In this document: in pieces, positions 1 to 7,860 of the stretch
Layout: each line of letters opens with the position of its first letter
Position numbering within the stretch: the stretch's first letter is position 1
Assembly: GCA_002412495.1 (NCBI GenBank)
Contig: DHVE01000146.1
Location: forward strand, 1-30,318
Length of the DNA stretch: 30,318 nt
Source: Betaproteobacteria bacterium UBA5216
Lineage (GTDB): Bacteria > Pseudomonadota > Gammaproteobacteria > Burkholderiales > SG8-41
Reading direction: 5' to 3'
Made by a program: the position numbers and the translations under genes
Notes under the pieces: generated by a model
Database searches by the model: none
Told to the model about the DNA's origin: nothing
The model's input: the letters and a program-made list of their open reading frames with translations, nothing else

Positions 1-2
1 AG

Positions 3-22
3 GTTGGGCTGATAAGCCCAAC
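3..22. terminator. Perfect 8-bp hairpin behind the monooxygenase gene
   Basis: GTTGGGCT and AGCCCAAC form a perfect 8-bp stem around a GATA tetraloop. It lies 12 nt past the minus-strand stop codon of the flavin monooxygenase, where a transcript end is expected. The window edge hides whether a T-run follows on the minus strand, so a rho-independent terminator is plausible but unproven. Confidence 0.45.
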
Positions 23-33
23 ACAGCGGTGCA

Positions 34-1809
34 TCAGTTCAGCAACCCTTCCTCCATAGCCTTGATCTGCAACGCCACCACCCGCGAATAGATCCGGCAA
101 TTCGTAAAACTGCCGCCGACGAACCACAGGCCTTCCTGTGGCGTGCGCTTCCACATATTATTCATTTCGCCATCGGGACCGATGCCCCATACCGGGCCTA
201 CTTTGTTTGCGGTGGTTTCGCCGAGCAGCTTGGCGACCACTTCCTGCTGGTTGACGAAGCCCGTTGCCAGCACGATCAGATCGGCCGGTTTTATTGATCC
301 ATCCTTGAGCCGCGCACCGCCTTCTGCAAAGCGCTCGATATCGTCGTACTGCATGAGGCCGATTTCGCCCTTGATGATGAGTTCAGAGCAACCGCCATCA
401 AGGTAGTAGCCGCCGTAGCGCGTGCGGATCAGCATGTTGTGCCCCATGTGATCGTCGCCGTCGTTCCACTTGAAACCGCGGGCGATCAGGCCTTCGGTGG
501 TCTTCTTGTCGAGTTCGGTCATGCGCGCCGTCATCATCTGAAAATTGCGCTTGGCGACCGGCAGAGTGTTGGTGAGCACAAAAAGGTCGCCGTCTTCGAG
601 CGGCACGCCCTCAAAAACGCCATAGGTTATTTTGGCGCTCGGGTTGATACTGAGCACCATGGTCGAGCCGCGCTGGATGATCGTGGTGTCCGCGCCGTTG
701 GCGTGCAGATCCTGCGCAACATCGTGGCCGCTGGTGCCGGTGCCCAGCACCAGCGCTTTTTTGCCGCGCCAGTTCGCACCGTTGGTGAACGCGCTGGTAT
801 GCATCACATCGCCTTTGAAATCTTTCAGGCCAGGCAACTCGGGTATGTACGGAGATCCCACCAGGCCGTTGGCGAAGATGAGATGTTTCGGATGCACGGT
901 GCGCTCCGTGCCATTGCTGGTATTGCGTACGACGGCGTTCCATCGTCCCGCGCGTTCATCGTAAGCGCCGCTCACGAGTTCGGTGCCGGCCCAGAAGTTA
1001 AGTTCCATCGCCCAGGTGTAGGCTTCAAACCAATCCGCGACCATGTCCTTGGGCAGATACACCGGCCAGTTCGGCGGAAACGGCATGTACGGCAGATGGT
1101 TGAATTCGGTCGGGTTGTGCAGCGCCAGCGAGTGATAACGCGAGCGCCAGCAGTCACCCGCGCGCGGCTGTTTGTCGATGACCAGCGTATCGATGCCCAG
1201 ATGACCCAGCGTGGCGGCAACCGAGATGCCGGCCTGTCCGCCACCAACGACCAGCACGGTGGGTTCGCGATCGGTATACGCCTGACTGGCAGTGCGCTGG
1301 TCTTTCCAGTTGGTGCCGCCAAAGTTGCGCGAGTAAGCCTCGCCTGTCGGGCGGCGCTTGCCGATTTTTTCTTCGTAGCCTTTCAGTTCATGCAGATTCG
1401 TCATGAGCTGAAACGCTTGGGAAGGGTTCTCCGCCAGCAGTCGCACCACGCCGAAGCCGCGCCCCAGCGCGGTCTCAAACTGAAAAATACCTTCGACGAC
1501 ATCAATGCCGGTGCGCTTGATGTGGCGCGGCGGCGTGCGGTCTTCGGCGATGACGAATCCGCGCGCCTGCGTGTCAGCCTGTTTCGCAACGATCAACTCG
1601 GCAATGGTATTGGGGCCTGCGCACGGTGTGATGCTCCAGGTAAACGCAAGCAGGTCGCGCCAGTGGCTTTCCGGCGCAAACATCGAGGCCAGCATCGCAG
1701 TGGCGCTGGTTTGCAGGGCGTTTTCGAAGCGGTCGAGCCATTGTGTGACCAGCGCGTGATCGGATTCGGCGGCGGATGGCTCAACGGCTTTTGGGCTTAC
1801 GGCATTCAT
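34..1809 (-). CDS. Flavin-containing monooxygenase with N-terminal NTF2-like domain
   Basis: A 591-residue protein. Residues about 15-145 look like an NTF2/SnoaL-type fold, and the rest is an FAD/NAD(P)H-dependent monooxygenase of the FMO/Baeyer-Villiger superfamily. Visible motifs are an FAD-binding GGGQAG near residue 190, an FKGDVMHTSAF stretch near 332 matching the FxGxxxH fingerprint, and a second dinucleotide site GTGTSG near 357. Such enzymes use NADPH and O2 to put one oxygen atom into a ketone, a heteroatom or another soft nucleophile. The substrate is unknown. I chose the ATG at 1809 because AAGGA lies 7 nt upstream; a TTG one codon earlier is the alternative. It is the second gene after the Bug gene that starts at 2842, with 55 nt between them, so a shared transcript is likely. 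Cytoplasmic, no signal peptide. Confidence 0.88.
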   Translation of the reverse strand: MNAVSPKAVEPSAAESDHALVTQWLDRFENALQTSATAMLASMFAPESHWRDLLAFTWSITPCAGPNTIAELIVAKQADTQARGFVIAEDRTPPRHIKRTGIDVVEGIFQFETALGRGFGVVRLLAENPSQAFQLMTNLHELKGYEEKIGKRRPTGEAYSRNFGGTNWKDQRTASQAYTDREPTVLVVGGGQAGISVAATLGHLGIDTLVIDKQPRAGDCWRSRYHSLALHNPTEFNHLPYMPFPPNWPVYLPKDMVADWFEAYTWAMELNFWAGTELVSGAYDERAGRWNAVVRNTSNGTERTVHPKHLIFANGLVGSPYIPELPGLKDFKGDVMHTSAFTNGANWRGKKALVLGTGTSGHDVAQDLHANGADTTIIQRGSTMVLSINPSAKITYGVFEGVPLEDGDLFVLTNTLPVAKRNFQMMTARMTELDKKTTEGLIARGFKWNDGDDHMGHNMLIRTRYGGYYLDGGCSELIIKGEIGLMQYDDIERFAEGGARLKDGSIKPADLIVLATGFVNQQEVVAKLLGETTANKVGPVWGIGPDGEMNNMWKRTPQEGLWFVGGSFTNCRIYSRVVALQIKAMEEGLLN

Positions 1810-1864
1810 CAATGATTCCTTTTCAACGGTGCTATGGCGCGATGGCGCTATTGTATCCGGCTGT

Positions 1865-2842
1865 TCAATCGGCGCGGATATTGGCGGACTTGGCGACTTT
1901 CGCCCAACGCGCGACTTCGTCGCGCATGTGTGCGTTGGCCTCGTTCGGGGTGTTGGCGATGATGTCCACGCCCAGCGCGGCGAAGCGCTCGCGCACGTCA
2001 GGCATTTGCAGCACCCGCACGGTATCGTGGTGCAGTCGCGTCACCAGTGCCACGGGCGTGGCTGAAGGCACGGCGAGTCCCCACCAGGGCATGGCGTCAT
2101 AGCCTGGAAATTCTTCGGCGATGGCGGGCAGATCGGGCGTACTGGCGGAGCGTTTTGCGCTGGTAACGGCCAGCGCGCGCAGGCGCCCTGCCTTGATGTG
2201 CGGCCCCGCGGTGGCGAAGCTCATGAAGGAAAACTGCAATTGACCACCCATCACGTCCGTCATCAATGGCGAGCCGCCTTTATACGGTACGTGCAGCAAC
2301 CGCACGCCGGACATCATCGCCAGCATTTCACCCATCAAATGCTGTGCGCCGCCAGTGCCGCTGGAGCCATACGCCAGCGCACCGGGTTTGGTTTTGGCGA
2401 GGGCAATCAGCTCCTTCAGATTTTTCGCGGGCACCGCGGGATGGATAATCAGCACGAACGGTGATGCCGCCATGATCGTGATGGACGTGAGATCACGCAG
2501 CAAGTCGTACGGCAATTTCGCATGCACGCTCGGATTGATGACGTGGATGATCGACAGCCCGACGAGGGTATGTCCGTCGGGTGGCGACTTCGCGGCGATA
2601 TCGGTGCCGGTGATGGTGCCGCCGCCCGCGCGATTGTCCACCACGACTTGTTGCCCCCAGAGTTCAGTGAGTTTGGTTCCGACTGCGCGGCCGATAAAAT
2701 CATTGATGGCGCCCGGCGTGAACGGAATGATGAGGCGCACCGGACGCGTGGGGAAGGTGCTGGTGCTGTCGCGCGATTGCGCGCTCACGTCGGTGCTGAC
2801 CGTAACGAGAATGAAGGTTGCAATAACGATTATCGATTGCAT
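1865..2842 (-). CDS. Bug-type (TctC-like) periplasmic substrate-binding protein
   Basis: A 325-residue secreted receptor. The Bug family comprises the periplasmic component of tripartite tricarboxylate transporters, or orphan receptors for carboxylates and related small molecules. The N-terminus MQSIIVIATFILVTVSTDVSA is a signal peptide, with cleavage likely after residue 21. The body follows the family pattern: VRLIIPF near 35, DNRAGGG near 69, PDGHTL near 88 and HVPYKG at 184-189. The first ligand loop is unusual, reading TPGAIND where relatives have PGG-x-x-D, so one glycine is replaced by alanine and the preference may differ. The ATG at 2842 has AGGGAAG just upstream, while a TTG 18 nt earlier has nothing comparable. 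It leads the monooxygenase gene, suggesting the two handle the same or related compounds. Confidence 0.9.
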   Translation of the reverse strand: MQSIIVIATFILVTVSTDVSAQSRDSTSTFPTRPVRLIIPFTPGAINDFIGRAVGTKLTELWGQQVVVDNRAGGGTITGTDIAAKSPPDGHTLVGLSIIHVINPSVHAKLPYDLLRDLTSITIMAASPFVLIIHPAVPAKNLKELIALAKTKPGALAYGSSGTGGAQHLMGEMLAMMSGVRLLHVPYKGGSPLMTDVMGGQLQFSFMSFATAGPHIKAGRLRALAVTSAKRSASTPDLPAIAEEFPGYDAMPWWGLAVPSATPVALVTRLHHDTVRVLQMPDVRERFAALGVDIIANTPNEANAHMRDEVARWAKVAKSANIRAD

Positions 2843-2883
2843 GGTCTTCCCTGTTGCCAATGGTTACGTCAAAACCAACACCC

Positions 2884-2965
2884 GTCGCCATTCGCGCGCA
2901 GCCGGGCATTCATGGGCTGTCTCGCGAGGCGCTGTGTTATGGGTGTTCGCCTGCGCGGGAACGAC
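2884..2965. repeat. Degenerate dRS3-like intergenic repeat, copy 1
   Basis: An 82-bp element between the divergent Bug (2842) and acyl-CoA dehydrogenase (3076) genes. It starts GTCGCCATTCGCGCGCAG and ends CCTGCGCGGGAACGAC. The core CTGTGTTATGGGT is shared with the copy at 19866-19945, and the ends form a decayed inverted repeat. It is the most mutated of the three copies in the window. Confidence 0.6.
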
Positions 2966-3075
2966 GGAGCCGGCATAAAAACTTCAGCGAGCACAAAACG
3001 TCAGGGTGAATTGTAACCGCGACTCTGCAGCTCGCCTGCTGCGATAAAATGACGCGCAACCTTGGGAGATCTGCC

Positions 3076-4242
3076 GTGACGCGTGACTACAACGCCCTGA
3101 CCGATGACGCATTTCGCGCGGAAGTGCGTGCGTTTTTTGAAGCCGAGTATCCGCCGCATCTGCGCTACATCCTGCGCCGTGCGCGCTGGGACGAAATGAA
3201 ACCGTGGTGGGACACACTCTACAAAAAGGGCTGGGTGGCGCCGAACTGGCCGCAGGCGTGGGGTGGCATGGGCTTGGATGCCGGTAAGATGTTGATTTAT
3301 ATGGAGGAAATGGAGCGTCATGGCGTGGCGCGTCCGCCGGATCAGGGCATTACGCATATCGGGCCGATCATCATGCGCTTTGGCACCGAGGCGCAAAAGC
3401 AGTTTTATTTGCCGCGCGCGTTGTCGGGCGAACACGTCTGGTGCCAGGGCTATTCGGAGCCAAACTCCGGTTCCGATCTGGCGAGCTTGCGCACGTCGGC
3501 GGTGCTTGATGGCGACGAGTACGTGATCAATGGTCAAAAAATCTGGACCTCGCTCGCACAGGATGCCACGCATTGTTATGTGCTCACGCGGACCAATCCG
3601 GATACGAAGAAAAAACAGGAAGGCATCAGCCTGTTTCTGGTGGATTTCAAAACGCCGGGCATCACGCTGCGGCCCATTGTGAATCTCGCGGGCCACGCGG
3701 AATTCTGTCAGGTGTATTACGACAACGTGCGCGTGCCCAAAGAAAATCTGGTGGGCGAGTTACACATGGGCTGGAGCGTCGCCAAGGCGCTGCTGTCGTT
3801 CGAACGGCTCGCCATTGGCAGTCCGCGCCGTCCGTCTTATGCGCTGCAGCGGCTGGAAATGGCGGCGCGTGCACGCGGACACTTTTCCGATCAGGGTTTT
3901 CTGGATCGTTATACCGCGTTGAAGCTCGACATCGAGGATCTCGGATCGCTTTACGGGCGTTTCGTGGAGCAGGTGAAGCGCGGCGAATCGCTCGGCTCCG
4001 ATGTGTCGATGCTTAAGATCTGGAGCATGGACGCGTGGCAGCGCCTGACTGAATTGCTGATGGAAGTGAGCGCCGAGGAAGGCGTGCTGGAAGGCAACCG
4101 CGATTTCGGCGATGCCGGTGCGCCCGTGGATATCGACGTGCTCACGTCATTTTACGTGTCACGTCCCGGCACCATTTATGGCGGCAGCAACGAGATTCAG
4201 CGCAATATCATGTCGCGCTATGTGCTGAAGCTGCCGACCTGA
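3076..4242 (+). CDS. Acyl-CoA dehydrogenase family protein
   Basis: A 388-residue FAD-dependent acyl-CoA dehydrogenase of normal length, expected to make a 2,3-enoyl-CoA and pass electrons to ETF. Family signatures are YSEPNSGSDL at about 126-135 (flavin and substrate binding), NGQKIWTS near 152, and the C-terminal RPGTIYGGSNEIQRN near 363-377. MCAD-type enzymes carry the catalytic Glu in a YEGT motif; here that position is Gly (IYGGS). A Glu in FERL (residue 243) matches the alternative base position used by isovaleryl-CoA-type enzymes, so activity is plausible. I prefer GTG at 3076, which has GGGAG 7-8 nt upstream, over an ATG at 3049 with no Shine-Dalgarno. It stands alone on the plus strand, divergent from the Bug/monooxygenase pair and convergent with the MFS gene 14 nt away. 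Confidence 0.92.
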   Translation: MTRDYNALTDDAFRAEVRAFFEAEYPPHLRYILRRARWDEMKPWWDTLYKKGWVAPNWPQAWGGMGLDAGKMLIYMEEMERHGVARPPDQGITHIGPIIMRFGTEAQKQFYLPRALSGEHVWCQGYSEPNSGSDLASLRTSAVLDGDEYVINGQKIWTSLAQDATHCYVLTRTNPDTKKKQEGISLFLVDFKTPGITLRPIVNLAGHAEFCQVYYDNVRVPKENLVGELHMGWSVAKALLSFERLAIGSPRRPSYALQRLEMAARARGHFSDQGFLDRYTALKLDIEDLGSLYGRFVEQVKRGESLGSDVSMLKIWSMDAWQRLTELLMEVSAEEGVLEGNRDFGDAGAPVDIDVLTSFYVSRPGTIYGGSNEIQRNIMSRYVLKLPT

Positions 4243-4256
4243 CGCGCATGGGGTAA

Positions 4257-5501
4257 TCATTCCAGCTTGCGAAGATAGGGCGCCAGTAACACGATGGCCA
4301 GCATGATGCCGATCGCGCCGAGGGCATAGGCCCCTTGCGCGATGGGCGCGCCGAACCGCTCCGCCACCGCGCCCGCCAGGAAATTGCCAAAGGGCAGGCT
4401 GATCACCACGCCGCTGCGCAGTCCCATGACGCGGCCACGCATCGGTTGCGACGTGTTGCTCAGGATCAGCGTGGCGATCAGTGTCCACGTAATCGCCTGG
4501 GCGAGTCCGGCCAGAAACACCAGCCCGAGCGAAAAGTAGTACCACGTTGATATCGCAAACAGCAGCAGCGAAACCGGCCAGAAAAATCCACCCCATATCA
4601 CCAGCCGGCCCTTGTGCCTGATGTTGCCCATGGAAACCACCCACAGCCCGGCGAACAGCGCGCCCAATCCGGCCATGGAGGTGAGCATCCCATAGCCCGC
4701 TGGACCGGCATCAAGTATGTAACGCGCGAACAGCGGCAGAAACGAATACCGGTAGGGCGCGGCGAACAGGTTCAGCATGAAGGCAATCACCAATAGCACG
4801 AGCACCGTTTGATTGCCCCACACATAACGCAGGCCGCTAATAAGGCTTTTCAGAGGTGGCTCGTTGATTTGCGGCGCGGATTGCTTCACGCTCTGCATCC
4901 GGTACAGCACGATCAAGTCAACGAGATAAATGCCGGTAATCAGCCAATAGGCGCCACTGATGCCAAATGTGGGAATGAGCATGCCGCCCAATGCGGGTCC
5001 AATGACAACGGTCAGTTCGGTGGCCACGGCATTCAGGGCAATGGCGCTGGTGAGGTCTTCGCGGCCCACCAGGTCGGGAACAAATGCCTGACGCGTGGGA
5101 TTGTCCAGTGCCCAGGTCATGCTGCTCACCAGCGACAGAATGATGATGTGCGTCAGCGTAAGCCAGCTGGTCACAAACAGCAGCAGCATGATCGCCGACA
5201 CCGCCCAGTTGACCAGCGCCGCGATGATGAGCAGTAGCCGCCGGTCGACGCGGTCGGCCGCCACCCCCATGAACGGCGCGAGGATGTAGCCGGCCATCTT
5301 GCTCCCGGCCACGATGCCCACCATCAGCGGCGACTCGGTGAGTTCCAGCGTGAGCCAGCCGACGACCACCAGATCCGCCCAGCGCGCGGTGGATGACAGC
5401 AGTGTGGCCGTCCACAGCAGCCGGAAGCCGCGATGGCGCAGGGCGGACATCTGGCGCATGCGGCCCAGCCGGGCCAGCAGATGTTGTTCCGCGTTACTCA
5501 A
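4257..5501 (-). CDS. MFS transporter (EntS-like, 12 predicted TM segments)
   Basis: A 414-residue integral membrane protein with evenly spaced hydrophobic segments typical of a 12-helix major facilitator. The loop GVAADRVDRR after the second helix matches the MFS signature GxxaDrxgrr. Overall it resembles the MFS_3/EntS group of proton-driven exporters rather than sugar or organic-acid importers. It starts with TTG at 5501, inside the end of the upstream Bug gene (TTGAGTAA carries the start of one and the stop of the other), so translation is probably coupled. An internal ATG at 5459 is the alternative start. It could export a product or take up the ligand of the Bug partner; the sequence does not decide. 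Confidence 0.88.
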   Translation of the reverse strand: MSNAEQHLLARLGRMRQMSALRHRGFRLLWTATLLSSTARWADLVVVGWLTLELTESPLMVGIVAGSKMAGYILAPFMGVAADRVDRRLLLIIAALVNWAVSAIMLLLFVTSWLTLTHIIILSLVSSMTWALDNPTRQAFVPDLVGREDLTSAIALNAVATELTVVIGPALGGMLIPTFGISGAYWLITGIYLVDLIVLYRMQSVKQSAPQINEPPLKSLISGLRYVWGNQTVLVLLVIAFMLNLFAAPYRYSFLPLFARYILDAGPAGYGMLTSMAGLGALFAGLWVVSMGNIRHKGRLVIWGGFFWPVSLLLFAISTWYYFSLGLVFLAGLAQAITWTLIATLILSNTSQPMRGRVMGLRSGVVISLPFGNFLAGAVAERFGAPIAQGAYALGAIGIMLAIVLLAPYLRKLE

Positions 5502-6489
5502 TGGGCGTGCCGGAGGCCTTCACCACCTTGCCCCATTTGGCGATCTCTGATTTGATAAAGGCAGTGAATTCTTCCGGCGAATTGTTGACCGATTCCATGG
5601 CGACCGCGGCCAGTTGGTCGATCACGCGGGGCGTCTTGCCCGCTGTGACAATGGCCGTGTTCAGGCGCGTGATGATGTCTTTGGGCGTGGCGATGGGCGC
5701 CATCACGCCGTACCACAGCGTGGCTTCGTGGCCCGGCACCGTTTCGCTCACGGTGGGCAGGCCGGGAAACATGCGCGAGCGGTGTTTGCCGGCGGTGGCG
5801 AGCAGGCGCAGCTTGCCGGTTTTGGCATGCGGCATCACGCTGGGGCCGCTGCCAAAGTAAAGCGAGACTTCGCCGCTCAGGATCGCAACCATCGCCGCGC
5901 CGGGGCTTTTGTAGGGCACATGCACGAGATTTATTTTTGCGAGCTGTTTCAAGAGTTCGCCCGCCACATGCGCGCCCGAAATATTGCCCACCGATCCAAA
6001 ATGAATTTGTCCGGGCTGGTGCGCGGCGAGCGTGATCAGTTCCTTCACGGTTTTCACCGGCAGCGACGGGTGCGCGACCAGTGTGAAATCGGAGGTGGCG
6101 ACCAGACTGATCGGCGCGAAGTCGCGCAAGGTATCGTACGGCAGGTTGGGCGCCACGCTTTGCAGCACCGCGTTGGGGGTCGCACTGCCCAGCAACAAGG
6201 CATAACCATCGGCCACGGCTTTGGCCGCCAGCTCGGTGCCGATACGCCCGCTGGCGCCCGGACGGTTGTCGATGACAAAGCGCCAGCCCAGATCGGCGGT
6301 TAGCGCTTGGGTCAATATGCGCGCCGGTACATCCGAGCCGCCGCCGGGCCCCGCGGGCAAAATCAGGCGGATGGGTTTGATGGGATAGGCCTGTGCCGTG
6401 GCCGCGGGCTGTGCGCTCGCAACGGGAATGGAGAGGGCGGCCAGTGCGCCGATGGCAAGCAACCCCAAGGTGTGTTTGTTATTCCACAT
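5494..6489 (-). CDS. Bug-type substrate-binding protein, overlapping the MFS gene
   Basis: 331 residues. The signal peptide ends near ASA-Q at residue 26. The ligand loop has the full PGGGSD motif (48-53), then DNRPGASGRIGTE near 74-86 and HVPYKS at 189-194, where Lys is followed by Ser instead of the usual Gly. It is strikingly similar along its length to the Bug protein at 12314-13309 (for example SVGNISGAH and KQLAKxNxVHVPYK in both) and, less closely, to the one at 26865-27836. These three form a recently diverged subgroup. It is the first gene of a two-gene unit with the MFS transporter, which it overlaps by 8 nt. Start ATG at 6489, with a GGA 10 nt upstream. Confidence 0.92.
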   Translation of the reverse strand: MWNNKHTLGLLAIGALAALSIPVASAQPAATAQAYPIKPIRLILPAGPGGGSDVPARILTQALTADLGWRFVIDNRPGASGRIGTELAAKAVADGYALLLGSATPNAVLQSVAPNLPYDTLRDFAPISLVATSDFTLVAHPSLPVKTVKELITLAAHQPGQIHFGSVGNISGAHVAGELLKQLAKINLVHVPYKSPGAAMVAILSGEVSLYFGSGPSVMPHAKTGKLRLLATAGKHRSRMFPGLPTVSETVPGHEATLWYGVMAPIATPKDIITRLNTAIVTAGKTPRVIDQLAAVAMESVNNSPEEFTAFIKSEIAKWGKVVKASGTPIE

Positions 6490-6541
6490 GTTCGAGAATT
6501 CCTACGGACAGCCGCGCATAGTTCAAACGCCGAGTGCGGAT

Positions 6542-6547
6542 TATACT
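6542..6547 (+). promoter_or_regulatory. Possible -10 element for the Bug gene at 6588
   Basis: TATACT matches the sigma70 -10 consensus at 5 of 6 bases and lies 40 nt before the predicted start, in the 98-nt gap between two divergent Bug genes. No convincing -35 box sits at standard spacing (TAGTTC at 17 nt), so this is tentative. Confidence 0.3.
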
Positions 6548-6587
6548 AACGCGATACCCGGTTCAACGCGTGGAGGATATTTTGAAT

Positions 6588-7565
6588 ATGGCATTACGGA
6601 ATCTGGCCTGCATGAGCGGCGTGTTGCTTTCGCATTTCGCGCTCGCGCAGGCGCAGGAGTATCCGGTCAAGCTGGTGCGCATGGTGGTGGCCACGTCGCC
6701 CGGCGGTGGTACCGATATCGCGGCGCGGTTGATATCACCCAAGCTGTCGGAGTATTTCGGCCGGCAGGTGGTGATTGAAAATCGGGGTGGGGCTTCCACA
6801 ACCATCGGCGGCGATTATGTAGCGCGTTCGGCGCCCGATGGTTACACGCTGTTGATGGGCGTGAGTTCGCTTGCCATATTGCCCTTTGTGATGGCCAAGG
6901 TGCCTTATAAGCCCGATGATTTTGCGGCGATTACGCAGGTCGCGACTTCACCCAACATCATCATCTCGCATCCGTCGGTGCCGGTAAAAACGACCAAGGA
7001 GCTGATCGCTTTTGCCAAGACGCGTCCGGGACAACTCAATATCGCCGCTGGCGGTGCGGGTTCCAGCCAGCATCTCGCGATTGCGCTGTTCGTGACCATG
7101 TCCGGCGCCAAAATCACCCATGTGCCGTACAAGGGTACGGGCATGGCGATGATCGACGTTGTTGCTGGACACGTGCATCTGATGATGGCCAATATCATTC
7201 AGGCGCTGCCGATCATTCGCAATGGCCGCTTGAACGCCATAGGCGTGACGGGGCTGACGCGCGCCACCGTGGCGCCCAACATTCCAACAATTGCCGAGGG
7301 CGGCGTGCCGGGCTACGAAGTGGTGCAGTGGTATGGCCTGCTCGCGCCGGCGCACACGCCGCGCGACATTATCAACAAAGTCCGTGCGGGCACGGTACGC
7401 GCGTTGCAGGAGACCGCGGTAAAAGAGCGCTTCAACGCCGATGGCGCCGAGACCGTGGGCAATACGCCGGATGAATTCGCGGCGATTATTGCCGCTGACC
7501 TCAAAAAATGGGCCAAGGTGGTAAAAGACGCGGGGATCAAGCCGCAGCAGTTGGGGAGTTTTTGA
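6588..7565 (+). CDS. Bug-type substrate-binding protein, monocistronic
   Basis: 325 residues with a short signal peptide ending in ALA-QA near residue 20. Ligand-site motifs are SPGGGTD (37-43), ENRGGAS near 64, APDGYTLLMG near 82 and HVPYKG at 178-183. The strong ribosome site GGAGG (6572-6576) is 11 nt before this ATG and 5 nt before an in-frame TTG at 6582, so the true start may be two codons earlier. It is transcribed away from the Bug/MFS pair and has no enzyme gene behind it on the same strand. The next genes (UbiD cluster) point towards it. It is not close to its divergent neighbour in sequence. Confidence 0.9.
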   Translation: MALRNLACMSGVLLSHFALAQAQEYPVKLVRMVVATSPGGGTDIAARLISPKLSEYFGRQVVIENRGGASTTIGGDYVARSAPDGYTLLMGVSSLAILPFVMAKVPYKPDDFAAITQVATSPNIIISHPSVPVKTTKELIAFAKTRPGQLNIAAGGAGSSQHLAIALFVTMSGAKITHVPYKGTGMAMIDVVAGHVHLMMANIIQALPIIRNGRLNAIGVTGLTRATVAPNIPTIAEGGVPGYEVVQWYGLLAPAHTPRDIINKVRAGTVRALQETAVKERFNADGAETVGNTPDEFAAIIAADLKKWAKVVKDAGIKPQQLGSF

Positions 7566-7681
7566 AGTGACACAGCCCGCGGGTCATGCCCATCCCTACG
7601 ATTAAAAACAGCGGGCAGTAGGACGCCGGTGACGAAGGAACCGCAACGGCCGCGTTAGACGCGCCGGTGCGACGCCAAAGT

Positions 7682-7697
7682 TGCGGCAAGCGCCGCA
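7682..7697. terminator. Short GC-rich hairpin between convergent genes
   Basis: TGCGGC and GCCGCA pair around a 4-nt loop, 8 nt beyond the stop of the zinc-ribbon gene and in the 139-nt gap between convergent transcripts. On the minus strand only ACTTT follows, so termination is uncertain. The rest of the gap shows nothing recognisable. Confidence 0.3.
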
Positions 7698-7704
7698 CTA
7701 CAGA

Positions 7705-7860
7705 TTACCCCTTCTGCCGGTCGTCAATCGCCTTGGATTGTTCGGGCAGATACCTGTGATTGCAAAACGGGCATATCAGTTTGACACCGGCGTGCCGCAG
7801 CTCCCAGCCCACGACAAACGGTTTCGAGCACTTCGGGCAGGTGGACCAAAAGAGTTTCAT
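7705..7860 (-). CDS. 51-residue zinc-ribbon protein coupled to UbiD
   Basis: A small gene whose ATG (7858-7860) overlaps the UbiD stop as TAATG, with the purine-rich GGGGAAAAG just upstream acting as ribosome site. The product starts MKLFWSTCPKCSKPFVVGWE and later has CPFCNHRYLPE, so two CPxC knuckles (Cys8/Cys11 and Cys30/Cys33) could bind one zinc. There is no signal peptide or membrane segment. The one-base overlap implies translation tied to the decarboxylase. By known analogy, BsdD/VdcD, the small D component of the three-gene phenolic-acid decarboxylases, is also a short protein with paired Cys-x-x-Cys motifs; similarity beyond that pattern is not claimed. A role in assembling or stabilising this UbiD is inference. 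Confidence 0.75.
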   Translation of the reverse strand: MKLFWSTCPKCSKPFVVGWELRHAGVKLICPFCNHRYLPEQSKAIDDRQKG

